Assembly (NCBI RefSeq): GCF_000024365.1
Contig: NC_013235.1
Span: forward strand, 5,642,001-5,706,000
Direction: 5' to 3'
DNA: 64,000 nucleotides
From: Nakamurella multipartita DSM 44233
Lineage (GTDB): Bacteria > Actinomycetota > Actinomycetes > Mycobacteriales > Nakamurellaceae
The position numbers and the translations under genes are program-made. Below the pieces are notes generated by a model. That model had not been told where the DNA came from and ran no database searches. It worked only from the letters and a program-made list of their open reading frames with translations. Position 1 is the first letter of the stretch; each line of letters opens with the position of its first letter. This document shows, in pieces, positions 8,626-15,917 of the stretch.

Positions 8626-9408
8626 TCAGTGCCCGCCGGCGATGTAGTTCTTGAGCTGGGGCGCGTCGTTAACGTTGAACAGGCCGCCGCGCAGGTTGGT
8701 GGGCACGTTGACCGCGTTCATGTCGGCCTCCATCACCCGGTAGTTGGTGACCGCCTGGCCACCGACGGTCGGGGCGGCCGGCTGGGTGATGGTCACGTTC
8801 TTCACCAGGTACTCGTTGCCGCCGTAGCTGAACCGGAAGTCGCCGGTGAACGTGGCCGTGCTGGTCGAGGCCTCGATCCAGACCGCCTTGTTCGGCATGG
8901 CGGTGGCCCAGATCTGGGCGGTGTCGGAGGTCGAGGAGTCCCAGGTGTGGCCGCCGCTGAACTTGAAGGACAGCTCGGTGTCGACCACGCCGGCCAGGTC
9001 GTACCCGAACGAGGTCTCCACCGAGCCACCGATCTTCACGCTCGAGGACTCGGTGTGCTTGACGCTCAGCTCCAGACTGATCTTGTCGGTGGCCGAGCCG
9101 GCGACGCCGGGGATGCCGGTCTTGCCGTCGGCGAAGGTGGCCGGCTGCCAGTCGGACGTGCCAAAGGTCGGCTGGCCGTTCGGGATGAAGGTGTGGTCGG
9201 GGGCGTCCTTGTAGTGGGTGAGCAGGTTGACCGCGGCGTCCTTGTTGGTGGTGGCGTCGATGACGACCAGATGCCCGCTGCCGGCGACGACCCCGGCGTT
9301 CGGATCGACGGCGGTGCTGTCCGCCTGGGCCATCCCGACGGCGAAGGTACCGATGACGCCGGCGGCGAGAATCGCGGTGCCCATGCGGGCAATGGTGCGG
9401 ATGTTCAT
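8626..9408 (-). CDS. Secreted beta-rich protein, aerolysin/ETX-MTX2-like (putative pore former)
   Basis: 260 residues with a Sec signal peptide cut near AQA|D (residue 30). The mature protein is rich in Ser/Thr/Val strands. The stretch from about residue 115 to 210 (KHTESSSVKIGGSVETSF, then TDTELS-like strands, AMPNKAVWIEAS, TFTGDFRF) has the alternating pattern of the ETX/MTX2 aerolysin-like module, including the Ser/Thr-rich segment that forms the transmembrane hairpin in known toxins. It ends in a short tail, YIAGGH. AGGAGA precedes the ATG. Function as a toxin, adhesin or surface protein is inferred from fold pattern only. Its neighbour at 9515 appears paralogous. Confidence 0.6.
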   Translation of the reverse strand: MNIRTIARMGTAILAAGVIGTFAVGMAQADSTAVDPNAGVVAGSGHLVVIDATTNKDAAVNLLTHYKDAPDHTFIPNGQPTFGTSDWQPATFADGKTGIPGVAGSATDKISLELSVKHTESSSVKIGGSVETSFGYDLAGVVDTELSFKFSGGHTWDSSTSDTAQIWATAMPNKAVWIEASTSTATFTGDFRFSYGGNEYLVKNVTITQPAAPTVGGQAVTNYRVMEADMNAVNVPTNLRGGLFNVNDAPQLKNYIAGGH

Positions 9409-9514
9409 GGTGATCTCCTATGGGGGGCCAACTCTCGCCCGGGGCGTGGTCGGCGGCGGTGGCGGATCGGGATGGTGCTGGGCCGGCGCGGGATGATGCC
9501 GGCCGAGGGGCTGC

Positions 9515-10600
9515 TTACTTGTCGCCGTCGCAGCTGGCGTCGCTGATCGGGCAGGAGTGCGGCATCTCCAGCTCGCCGACCCGGATCGGTGAGGTCGAGG
9601 AGTTCGGGTTGACCAGGTCACCCTGGGCCAGCGTGACGTTCTTGATGTCGAAGGTGACGCCTTCCGGGGTGGTGAACTGCAGCTCACCGGTCAGGGATCC
9701 GGTGGACTCCTTCTTGTCGATCCAGCCGACCTGACCCGGCTCGACCTCCATGTCGGCGGTCACCTCGGTGGAATCCTCGGTGCCCCAGTCCTTGTCCAGG
9801 TCCACCGAGGCGGCCAGCTTGGCCGACGCGCCGAACACCTTCATGCCGACCGAACCGGTGATCTCCAGACCGAAGTTGGCGCTCTGGCCGACCGAGGTCT
9901 CCTGGCCCGCGAGCAGCTTGGCCGGCGCCGACGAGTTGTTGTAAAGCATGCCGGTGGCCCGGGTGGGGGCGCTCCAGTTCCAGGCCTCGGAGCCGGTGTT
10001 GGTGGTCCACTTGGTGCTGCCGTCGACGGCCCGCGGGAACTGGCTGTTCACCGCCGAGGTCGCGGCGGCCGAGTCGGTCTGGTTGTCGATCGCCACGGTC
10101 ACCGGGGTGTTCCAGAACACGTCCCAGTGGTACTGGTACCCGTCCTGGTCCTGGGTCTCGTGCGAGAGCGTGGAGGTGGGCCGCTGCGCGTGATAGGCGG
10201 AGTCCTGCAGGTAGATCGAGTCGTAGCCGTTGTTCTCCACGATGTCGACGGTCTGCTGCTTGTTCTTGTAGGTGATGCCGGCCGACTGCCCGGTCACGTC
10301 ATAGGTGTATTTCCAGTCGGCCATGTTCACGCCGGTGTCCGCGTCCCAGACGCCGGTCTGCCCGGGCCCGATGGTCTTGGGCGCCGGCGCCTGGGTGCCG
10401 GGCTCGGAGACCGAGGTCAGGTTCCAGGTGTAGGGCGTGTAGTTGGTGACCTGGACCATCGAGAAGCTCTGCGGGTCCGCGCCGGTGTCGGCGCTGGCCG
10501 GGTTCGCGCCGAGCAGCGTGGCCATCGCAACACCGGCGACCACCAGGCCACCGGCCACCGCACGGCCGGCGACGCCACGGCCCTTCATCGTCTTCGTCAT
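9515..10600 (-). CDS. Secreted beta-rich protein, larger aerolysin/ETX-MTX2-like paralogue
   Basis: 361 residues with a signal peptide ending ASA|D near residue 38. An N-terminal domain (about 45-170) rich in Trp/Tyr/Asn resembles a binding domain. It is followed by an aerolysin-like region: SANFGLEITGSVGMKVFG, then TEVTADMEVEPGQVGWI and STGSLTGELQF. The end of this module, FDIKNVTLAQGD, lines up with EYLVKNVTITQ of the neighbouring protein, so the two share ancestry. Two Cys in the last 15 residues may form a disulfide. A GGAGG lies 9 nt before ATG 10600. It is first in a probable two-gene unit, 106 bp before the smaller gene. Confidence 0.6.
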   Translation of the reverse strand: MTKTMKGRGVAGRAVAGGLVVAGVAMATLLGANPASADTGADPQSFSMVQVTNYTPYTWNLTSVSEPGTQAPAPKTIGPGQTGVWDADTGVNMADWKYTYDVTGQSAGITYKNKQQTVDIVENNGYDSIYLQDSAYHAQRPTSTLSHETQDQDGYQYHWDVFWNTPVTVAIDNQTDSAAATSAVNSQFPRAVDGSTKWTTNTGSEAWNWSAPTRATGMLYNNSSAPAKLLAGQETSVGQSANFGLEITGSVGMKVFGASAKLAASVDLDKDWGTEDSTEVTADMEVEPGQVGWIDKKESTGSLTGELQFTTPEGVTFDIKNVTLAQGDLVNPNSSTSPIRVGELEMPHSCPISDASCDGDK

Positions 10601-10780
10601 CTGTGAGAACCTCCGTCGACGCCCTCCGCTGAGGGCCTGCGGCGCCGCTCGCCGCTATCAACGACTCTCGTCCGTCGCGGTCGTTCGAACAGTCCGTCGG
10701 CCGGCCGACCGCGGGGATGAACCGTCCTCGTCCGATCGGGGGACAGGGACGGTGCGGGCGGCGGACTGCGCCGGCCGAGC

Positions 10781-11674
10781 TCAGCCCAGGAAGGTGCGGA
10801 TCTCCAGCTCGATCTCGTCGGGCAGCTCCTCGGGCAGGTAGTGACCGCAATCGACCGATCGGCCGGTGACGTCGTCGGCGACGCCGCGCCACAACGCCAG
10901 CGGGTCGAACAGCCGGTGCACGATGCCTCGCGCACCCCAGAGCACCCGCAGCGGCACGGCGATCCGCCGGCCGGCCGCGCGGTCGGCCCGGTCGTGCGCC
11001 AGGTCGATGGTGGCGGCCGCGCGGTAGTCCTCGCACATGCCGAAGGCCCGGTCCGGCCCGGTCATCGCGTCGACGTACCGGTCGAGCACCTCCGGCGGGA
11101 ACGGGTCCAGGCCGGCCGATCCGCTACCCATCAGCTGCTCCACGAACAGCCGCGGCTGCGCCCCGATCAGCTCCTCCGGCAGCGGCGCCGGCCGGATCAG
11201 GAAGAACCAGTGCCAGTAGGCGGTGGCGAACTCGCGGGTCGTGCCCTCGTACATGTCCAGGGTGGGCGCGATGTCCAGCAGCATCGCCCGGGTGACCCGG
11301 TCCGGGTGGTCGGCGGCCAGCCGGGCGGTCACCCGGGCGCCGCGGTCGTGCCCGACCACCGCGAACCGGTCGTGGCCGAGATGCTCCAGCAGGGCCACGC
11401 AGTCGCGGGCCATCTCTCGCTTGCTGTAGGACGCGTGGTCGGCGGTGGCCGGCGGCCGCTCCGAATCGCCGTAGCCCCGTAGGTCGGGCGCGACGACGAA
11501 GAAGTCGCGGGCCAGCGAGGGCGCCATCCGGTGCCAGATCAGGTGCGACTCGGGGAAGCCGTGCACCAGCAACAGCGGCGGCCGGGCCGGGTCCCCGCCG
11601 ACCCGGCCGCGCAACCGCACCCCGTTGACCCGGACGTCCAACTCCGCGAAGCCCTCGAACATGGAGCTGATCAT
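10781..11674 (-). CDS. Alpha/beta hydrolase, haloacetate (fluoroacetate) dehalogenase-like
   Basis: About 297 residues, alpha/beta fold. The oxyanion strand is LVHGFPESHLIWHRMAP, and the nucleophile elbow VVGHDRGARV supplies Asp plus the two Arg that hold the carboxylate in fluoroacetate dehalogenase. YWHWFF supplies the His-Trp pair for halide binding, CEDYRAA the Tyr, and CGHYLPEE the catalytic His. All seven residues I recall for that enzyme are therefore present. Haloacetate dehalogenase is the best guess; an epoxide or ester hydrolase remains possible. The start is uncertain: 11674 or 11662, with no clear ribosome site. Confidence 0.8.
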   Translation of the reverse strand: MISSMFEGFAELDVRVNGVRLRGRVGGDPARPPLLLVHGFPESHLIWHRMAPSLARDFFVVAPDLRGYGDSERPPATADHASYSKREMARDCVALLEHLGHDRFAVVGHDRGARVTARLAADHPDRVTRAMLLDIAPTLDMYEGTTREFATAYWHWFFLIRPAPLPEELIGAQPRLFVEQLMGSGSAGLDPFPPEVLDRYVDAMTGPDRAFGMCEDYRAAATIDLAHDRADRAAGRRIAVPLRVLWGARGIVHRLFDPLALWRGVADDVTGRSVDCGHYLPEELPDEIELEIRTFLG

Positions 11675-11733
11675 GCCGGGCCGCGCGGGTGTGGCGTACC
11701 GGCGACGACCGAGCGGGTTGGCACACTCACCCC

Positions 11734-12057
11734 ATGGCATGGGTGATCCTGATCGTGTCCGGGCTGCTGGAAGCCGGCTGGGCGCTGTCGCTCAAGGCGT
11801 CCGACGGGCTGTCCAAGCTCTGGCCGTCGGTGGCGTTCGTCGTGCTGCTGGTGGCCTCGATGGCCGGGCTGATGGTCGCCCTCAAGACGCTGCCGGTCGG
11901 CCCGGCCTACGCCGTCTGGGTCGGCATCGGCGCCGTCGTCACCGCCGTGGTCGGCATGATCGCCTTCAAGGACCCGGTCAACGCGCTGACCATTGGCTCG
12001 ATCGTGCTGATCATCGCCGGCGTGGTTGGCCTGCAGGTCGCCGGCGCCGGGCACTGA
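11734..12057 (+). CDS. Small multidrug resistance family transporter (SugE/Gdx-like)
   Basis: A 107-residue four-helix SMR protein that works as an antiparallel dimer. The opening MAWVILIVSGLLEAGWALSLK contains the essential membrane Glu in helix 1 and the WALSLK pattern typical of the SugE (guanidinium exporter) branch rather than EmrE, as does TLPVGPAYAVWVGIGA in helix 3. It usually exchanges guanidinium or quaternary cations for protons. No guanidine riboswitch fits in the 59-bp gap to the divergent hydrolase gene. No second SMR subunit is adjacent, so it is probably a homodimer. Confidence 0.88.
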   Translation: MAWVILIVSGLLEAGWALSLKASDGLSKLWPSVAFVVLLVASMAGLMVALKTLPVGPAYAVWVGIGAVVTAVVGMIAFKDPVNALTIGSIVLIIAGVVGLQVAGAGH

Positions 12058-12096
12058 CCGGCCGCGACCAGCGCCCGCGACCGGCGATCAGCGGGG

Positions 12097-12978
12097 TCAG
12101 TGGATCCAGCTGCTGAACGGGCGGCCCGAGATCAGCTGGTAGGCCTCGATGTAGCGGGACCGGGTGGCGCCGACGACGTTGTCCGGCAACGGTGGCGGCT
12201 GCTCGCCGGAGTGACGGTCCCAGCCGGACTCGGGCGAGGTCAGCCAGTCCCGCACGTACTGCTTGTCGAACGAGGGCTGCACCTGGCCGACCCGGTAGCC
12301 GAAGCTGGGCCAGAACCGGGACGAGTCGGGAGTGACCAGCTCGTCGCCGAGCACGATCGTGTCGCCCAGCAGGCCGAACTCCAGCTTGGTGTCGGCGACG
12401 AGCATGCTGCGGGTCAGCGCGTGCGCGGCGGCCCGCTCGTACAGGGTGATGCTCAGCTCGCGCAGCTTCTCGGCCAGCGGGGCGCCGATGGTCCTGGCCA
12501 CCTCGTCGAACGAGACGTTCTCGTCGTGCTCGCCCTGCTCGGCCTTGCTGGCCGGGGTGAAGATCGGCTCGGGCAGCATCGAGGCCTCGGTCAGGCCCGG
12601 CGGCAGCGCGATCCCGCAGACCTCGCCGGTGCGCTGGTAGTCGGTCAGCCCGGACCCGGTCAGGTAGCCGCGGGCCACGCACTCCACCGGCAGCATCTGC
12701 AGCTTGCGGACCAGCAGCGCGCGGCCGCGGACCTCGTCGGGAATGCGCGGGTCGTCGTAGGAAACCACATGGTTGGGCACGACGTCGCCCAGCAGCTCGA
12801 ACCAGAACACGCTCATCGCCGTGAGCACCCGGCCCTTGTCCGGGATGGGCGTGGGCAGCACGTAGTCGTAGGCGCTGATCCGGTCGGAGGCGACCATCAG
12901 CAGCAGCTCGTCGTCGACCTCGTACAAGTCACGGACCTTGCCCGTCGACAGGTGGCGGTAATCCTCAAGAGTGGGCAC
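12097..12978 (-). CDS. purC: Phosphoribosylaminoimidazole-succinocarboxamide synthase (SAICAR synthase)
   Basis: 293 residues. It condenses CAIR with aspartate using ATP in purine synthesis. Family landmarks: [20 protein letters not shown] at the N-terminus, [27 protein letters not shown], and [10 protein letters not shown] in the C-terminal half. The start is GTG at 12978 ([10 protein letters not shown] follows). In this genome purC is about 11 kb from purSQ, with unrelated genes between, and purB is a further 17 kb away. Confidence 0.97.
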   Translation of the reverse strand: MPTLEDYRHLSTGKVRDLYEVDDELLLMVASDRISAYDYVLPTPIPDKGRVLTAMSVFWFELLGDVVPNHVVSYDDPRIPDEVRGRALLVRKLQMLPVECVARGYLTGSGLTDYQRTGEVCGIALPPGLTEASMLPEPIFTPASKAEQGEHDENVSFDEVARTIGAPLAEKLRELSITLYERAAAHALTRSMLVADTKLEFGLLGDTIVLGDELVTPDSSRFWPSFGYRVGQVQPSFDKQYVRDWLTSPESGWDRHSGEQPPPLPDNVVGATRSRYIEAYQLISGRPFSSWIH

Positions 12979-13014
12979 GATCGCACGCTACTGGCCTTCC
13001 GGGCCGCACGCGCG

Positions 13015-13560
13015 TCACCGCCGGGCGCCGCGCTGATCGGTGTCGACCCCGGTGATCAGGACGACCAGCGCAGCCTCGGCGCGGGCGCTCCCGGCGGCCA
13101 CCGGCGCCAGCGTGTCCAGCGGGCCCAGGCGGGCGCCGTCGGGCACGATGACCGACCCGGTCAGCACCACCATCGCCGCGGCCGGCGGGACGGCACCGCA
13201 GATCCGGTCGACGCTCACGTCGGCGCGGCCCCGGCCGCGGTCGGTCATCACGTTCACCGCGACGACCGGGCCGGCCAGCGGCGCGGCCGTCACCGGGACC
13301 TCACCGGCAAAGGACCTCACCTGGCCGGCGGTGAGCCGGTCGGTGACCCCGCCCACGGTCAGCTCGAGCTCACCTCGGGCGACCACGAAAATCCGGTCGA
13401 TCTCGGGGAACCGGGAGAATTCGCCGGCCGCGGCGATGGTGGCGATGCTCAGCCGCCACCCGTCGCCCCGGCGGATCTCCCGGGTGCGTCCCCTCCCGTT
13501 GCGCCACGGCGAGTCCGGCACGTCCTGGTACCGGATGACCGGGCCGGCGCAGGTGTTCAT
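13015..13560 (-). CDS. hutD: HutD family protein
   Basis: 181 residues with the double-stranded cupin-like fold of HutD. The signature WRNGRGRTREI near residue 19 and the ATIAAAGEFSRFPEIDR segment match the family. HutD is associated with histidine utilisation regulation in proteobacteria and binds formylglutamate-like ligands; its role in actinobacteria is unproven. No hut genes are visible nearby; it lies between purC and the ammonium transporter gene, suggesting a nitrogen-related context. The symbol is by family resemblance only. Confidence 0.82.
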   Translation of the reverse strand: MNTCAGPVIRYQDVPDSPWRNGRGRTREIRRGDGWRLSIATIAAAGEFSRFPEIDRIFVVARGELELTVGGVTDRLTAGQVRSFAGEVPVTAAPLAGPVVAVNVMTDRGRGRADVSVDRICGAVPPAAAMVVLTGSVIVPDGARLGPLDTLAPVAAGSARAEAALVVLITGVDTDQRGARR

Positions 13561-13581
13561 CGGTGCAGTGTCCCGGGCCGG

Positions 13582-14904
13582 TCAGCTCACCGGCGCGTCG
13601 GCGACCCGCCGGTGATGAGCGCCCAGCGGAGCCGTCTCCTCGTCCCCGGCGGCCGCCGCCCCCAGGTCGTAGGCGGTCTCCCCGTGCACGGCCAGGTCCA
13701 GGCCCTGCTGCTCGTGGTCCGGGCTCACCCGCAGCCCGATGGTCTTGTGCAGCACCAGCGCGATGATCGAGGTTACGACGAAGGAGTAGGCGATGACGGC
13801 GCCGGCGGCCACCGCCTGCACCCCGAGCAGCTCCCAGCCGCCGCCGTAGAACAGCCCGGACCGGCCGTTGGGGGCGGCGTCGGTGGCCAGCAGGCCGATG
13901 AGCAGGGTGCCCAGGATGCCGCCGACCAGGTGCACCCCGACCACGTCCAGCGCGTCGTCGTAGCCGAAACGCCGCTTGAGGCCGATGGCGAACGGGCACA
14001 CCGTGCCGGCCACCACCCCGATGATCAGGGCGCCGACCGGGGACACCGCGCCGCAGGACGGGGTGATGGCCACCAGGCCGGCGATGAGGCCGGACGCCGC
14101 GCCCAGGGTGGTGGCGTGCCCGTCGCGGAACTTCTCCACCACGAGCCAGGCCAGCAGGGCCGTGCAGGCGGCCGCGAAGGTGTTCAGGAAGACCACCGAC
14201 GCCGCCGTCCCGGCGGCCAGCGCGGAGCCGCCGTTGAAGCCGAACCAGCCGAACCACAGGATGCCGGCCCCGAGCACCGTGGCCGGCAGGTTGTGCGGCC
14301 GGGGCGCGTGCGGCCAGCCCAGCCGGCGACCGAGCACCAGGACGACGGCCAGACCGGCGATGCCGGCGTTGATGTGCACGGCCGTCCCGCCGGCGAAGTC
14401 GATGGCCCCCAGGGTGTTCGCGATCCACCCGCCGACCACCGAGCCGTCCGGGGCGTCGAACGCGAACACCCAGTGCGCGACGGGCAGGTAGACCAGGGTG
14501 ACCCACAGGCCGGCGAAGACCATCCAGGCGCCGAACTTCATCCGGTCGGCGACCGCGCCGGCGATCAGCGCCACCGTGATGGCCGCGAACAACGCCTGGA
14601 AGGCGGCGACCAGGATCGGCGGCAGGGTGGCGTCCGGGGTCGGCGCCATCAGCTGGCCGAGGCCGAGATATTCGAACGGATGACCCAGCAGCCCAAGGGA
14701 TCCCAGCGAGGTGCCGAAGACGGCCGAGTAACCGAAGAGCACCCAGATGACGCCGGTGACGGCCACCGAGCCCAGCACCATCATCATCATGTTCAGGGTG
14801 CTGCGGGCCGCGGTCATGCCGCCGTAGAACAGGGCCAGGCCGGGGATCATCAAGCTGACGGCCATCGAGCTGGCCAAGATCCACGCTGTACTTCCGGTGT
14901 CCAT
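13582..14904 (-). CDS. amt: Ammonium transporter (Amt family)
   Basis: 440 residues, eleven predicted membrane helices. The twin pore histidines are present in AVHINAGIAGLA and GVHLVGGILG, and the N-terminal GSTAWILASSMAVSLMIPG is typical. The ATG at 14904 follows GGGAAGG by 9 nt; an in-frame longer start is disfavoured. No glnK/glnD follows downstream, unlike many actinobacterial amt operons. Upstream, GAAAC (minus strand at 15033-15037) and GTAAC (15054-15058) half-sites loosely recall GlnR boxes but their spacing is not canonical. Confidence 0.93.
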   Translation of the reverse strand: MDTGSTAWILASSMAVSLMIPGLALFYGGMTAARSTLNMMMMVLGSVAVTGVIWVLFGYSAVFGTSLGSLGLLGHPFEYLGLGQLMAPTPDATLPPILVAAFQALFAAITVALIAGAVADRMKFGAWMVFAGLWVTLVYLPVAHWVFAFDAPDGSVVGGWIANTLGAIDFAGGTAVHINAGIAGLAVVLVLGRRLGWPHAPRPHNLPATVLGAGILWFGWFGFNGGSALAAGTAASVVFLNTFAAACTALLAWLVVEKFRDGHATTLGAASGLIAGLVAITPSCGAVSPVGALIIGVVAGTVCPFAIGLKRRFGYDDALDVVGVHLVGGILGTLLIGLLATDAAPNGRSGLFYGGGWELLGVQAVAAGAVIAYSFVVTSIIALVLHKTIGLRVSPDHEQQGLDLAVHGETAYDLGAAAAGDEETAPLGAHHRRVADAPVS

Positions 14905-15081
14905 GCTGATGCCTTCCCGGGTCGTCACGGTCGTCTGGGTCGTCGCCGCACACGGTCTCGACGCCCCCGCCGATCGACGGAGCGAAGACTACTGGTGAGA
15001 GACTGTGTCTAATAGCAGTAGACAGGCGTGATGTTTCCGCGGGCGGCCGTTCGGTTACAGCCGTGTCAACACGACGGCGGA

Positions 15082-15242
15082 TCAGCCGGGCGGGCGGCTG
15101 CTGATCTCCCAGGCGCTGCAGGCCAGCCAGAGCTCGGCCACGTCCCGGTTCGCCGCACGCTGCGGCCGGTGAGCTTTTCCACCCGGTCGAGCCGGTAGAC
15201 CAGGGTCTGGCGGTGCACCCCGAGGACCGCGGCCGTGTCGCC
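15082..15242 (-). pseudogene. Remnant of a PucR/CdaR-type transcriptional regulator (C-terminal helix-turn-helix)
   Basis: Read on the minus strand, the segment encodes DTAAVLGVHRQTLVYRLDRV then EKLTG, the conserved C-terminal DNA-binding helices of PucR/CdaR regulators. It then shifts frame near 15155-15168 and continues as NRDVAELWLACSAWEISSRP before a stop at 15082-15084. An in-frame TAG at 15243-15245 cuts it off upstream, and no N-terminal domain is found. I read it as a decayed gene end. It faces the amt promoter and abuts the 20-bp repeat array, which may have replaced the rest of the gene. Confidence 0.7.
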
Positions 15243-15330
15243 CTACCGCAGACGGCAGCTCAGACCGGATCTGAGGTGCCTCAGTTGCGGACGGGTGTGC
15301 GTGATGGGCGCGGGCCGGGCGGGTGCACTC

Positions 15331-15459
15331 GACTCCGCGACGGACAGCTGCACTCCGCGAGGGTGTTCCCTACTCCGCATCGACAAGGAGTGGAGAACCC
15401 CAACGTGGAGTGGGGTTGCCCAACGTGGAGTGGGGGTGCCCGGGGTGGAGTGGGGTGCC
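15331..15459. repeat. Array of 20-bp-spaced GGAGTGG/ACTCC motifs in both orientations
   Basis: ACTCCGC occurs at 15332, 15352 and 15372, then its inverse GGAGTGG at 15387, 15407, 15427 and 15447: exactly 20-bp steps within each block. The last units form a near-perfect tandem repeat beginning CAACGTGGAGTGGGG (15401, 15421), with a third degenerate copy at 15441. The array fills the space between the PucR remnant and the stop of the next gene. No gene is visible in it. Confidence 0.8.
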
Positions 15460-15469
15460 GGCCGGTCGA

Positions 15470-15880
15470 TCAGGTCGGGTGCTCGGCCAGCCAGGCCCGG
15501 GCCCGGGTCTTGGAGGCCCGGCTCAGCCAGGCGTCCTGCACCAGCTCGGTCAGCTCGGTCAGCGACAGCCGGCCCAGCTCGCTCTGCCGGATCAACACCG
15601 ACGGGTGGCCGTTGAAGTGCGCAGTGGTGAAGTAGGGCGGGCCGGACTGCAGCAGCGCCTGCTTGTCCTGCTCGCCGTCCACCCAGAACACGATGACGTC
15701 GTCGTACTTCTCCCCGGTGTCCGGGTCACGGGCGTCCGGCCGCGGCGTCCGGAAGAACACGAAGCTCTTGCCGCCGACCTGGTAGACCGGTCGGTCCTCG
15801 GTGCCCGGATAGACGGTCACATGCGGCATCCCGGCGGCGAGCTGATGCACGTCGGACACCCGGGCGCGACGGTCGGCCAT
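15470..15880 (-). CDS. MmcQ/YjbR family protein
   Basis: 136 residues of the small CyaY-like/YjbR fold. Recognisable features are the VHQLAAGMPHVTVYPG opening, KSFVFFRTPRPDA and a central strand ending YFTTAHFNGHPSVLI, followed by the helical end ELVQDAWLSRASKTRARAWL. Members are called DNA-binding by homology, but function is poorly known. I chose ATG 15880 as the start matching the family; 39 extra codons upstream look non-coding. It lies 37 bp after the peptidase gene in the same direction is not the case: the peptidase end at 15918 is upstream, so the two may be co-transcribed. Confidence 0.8.
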   Translation of the reverse strand: MADRRARVSDVHQLAAGMPHVTVYPGTEDRPVYQVGGKSFVFFRTPRPDARDPDTGEKYDDVIVFWVDGEQDKQALLQSGPPYFTTAHFNGHPSVLIRQSELGRLSLTELTELVQDAWLSRASKTRARAWLAEHPT

Positions 15881-15917
15881 GGGACCAGTGTCCCGCGACC
15901 CGGCCCGCCGGGCCGGG

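Noticed and set aside
12100-15012. A 970-codon plus-strand frame opposite purC, hutD and amt
   Set aside because: Antisense shadow; no recognisable protein and the minus-strand genes are certain.
15033-15058. GlnR box upstream of amt
   Set aside because: GAAAC and GTAAC half-sites exist but their spacing and order do not match the consensus.
15331-15459. CRISPR array
   Set aside because: The repeat unit is only about 7 conserved bases at 20-bp period, with no uniform repeat and spacer structure and no cas genes nearby.
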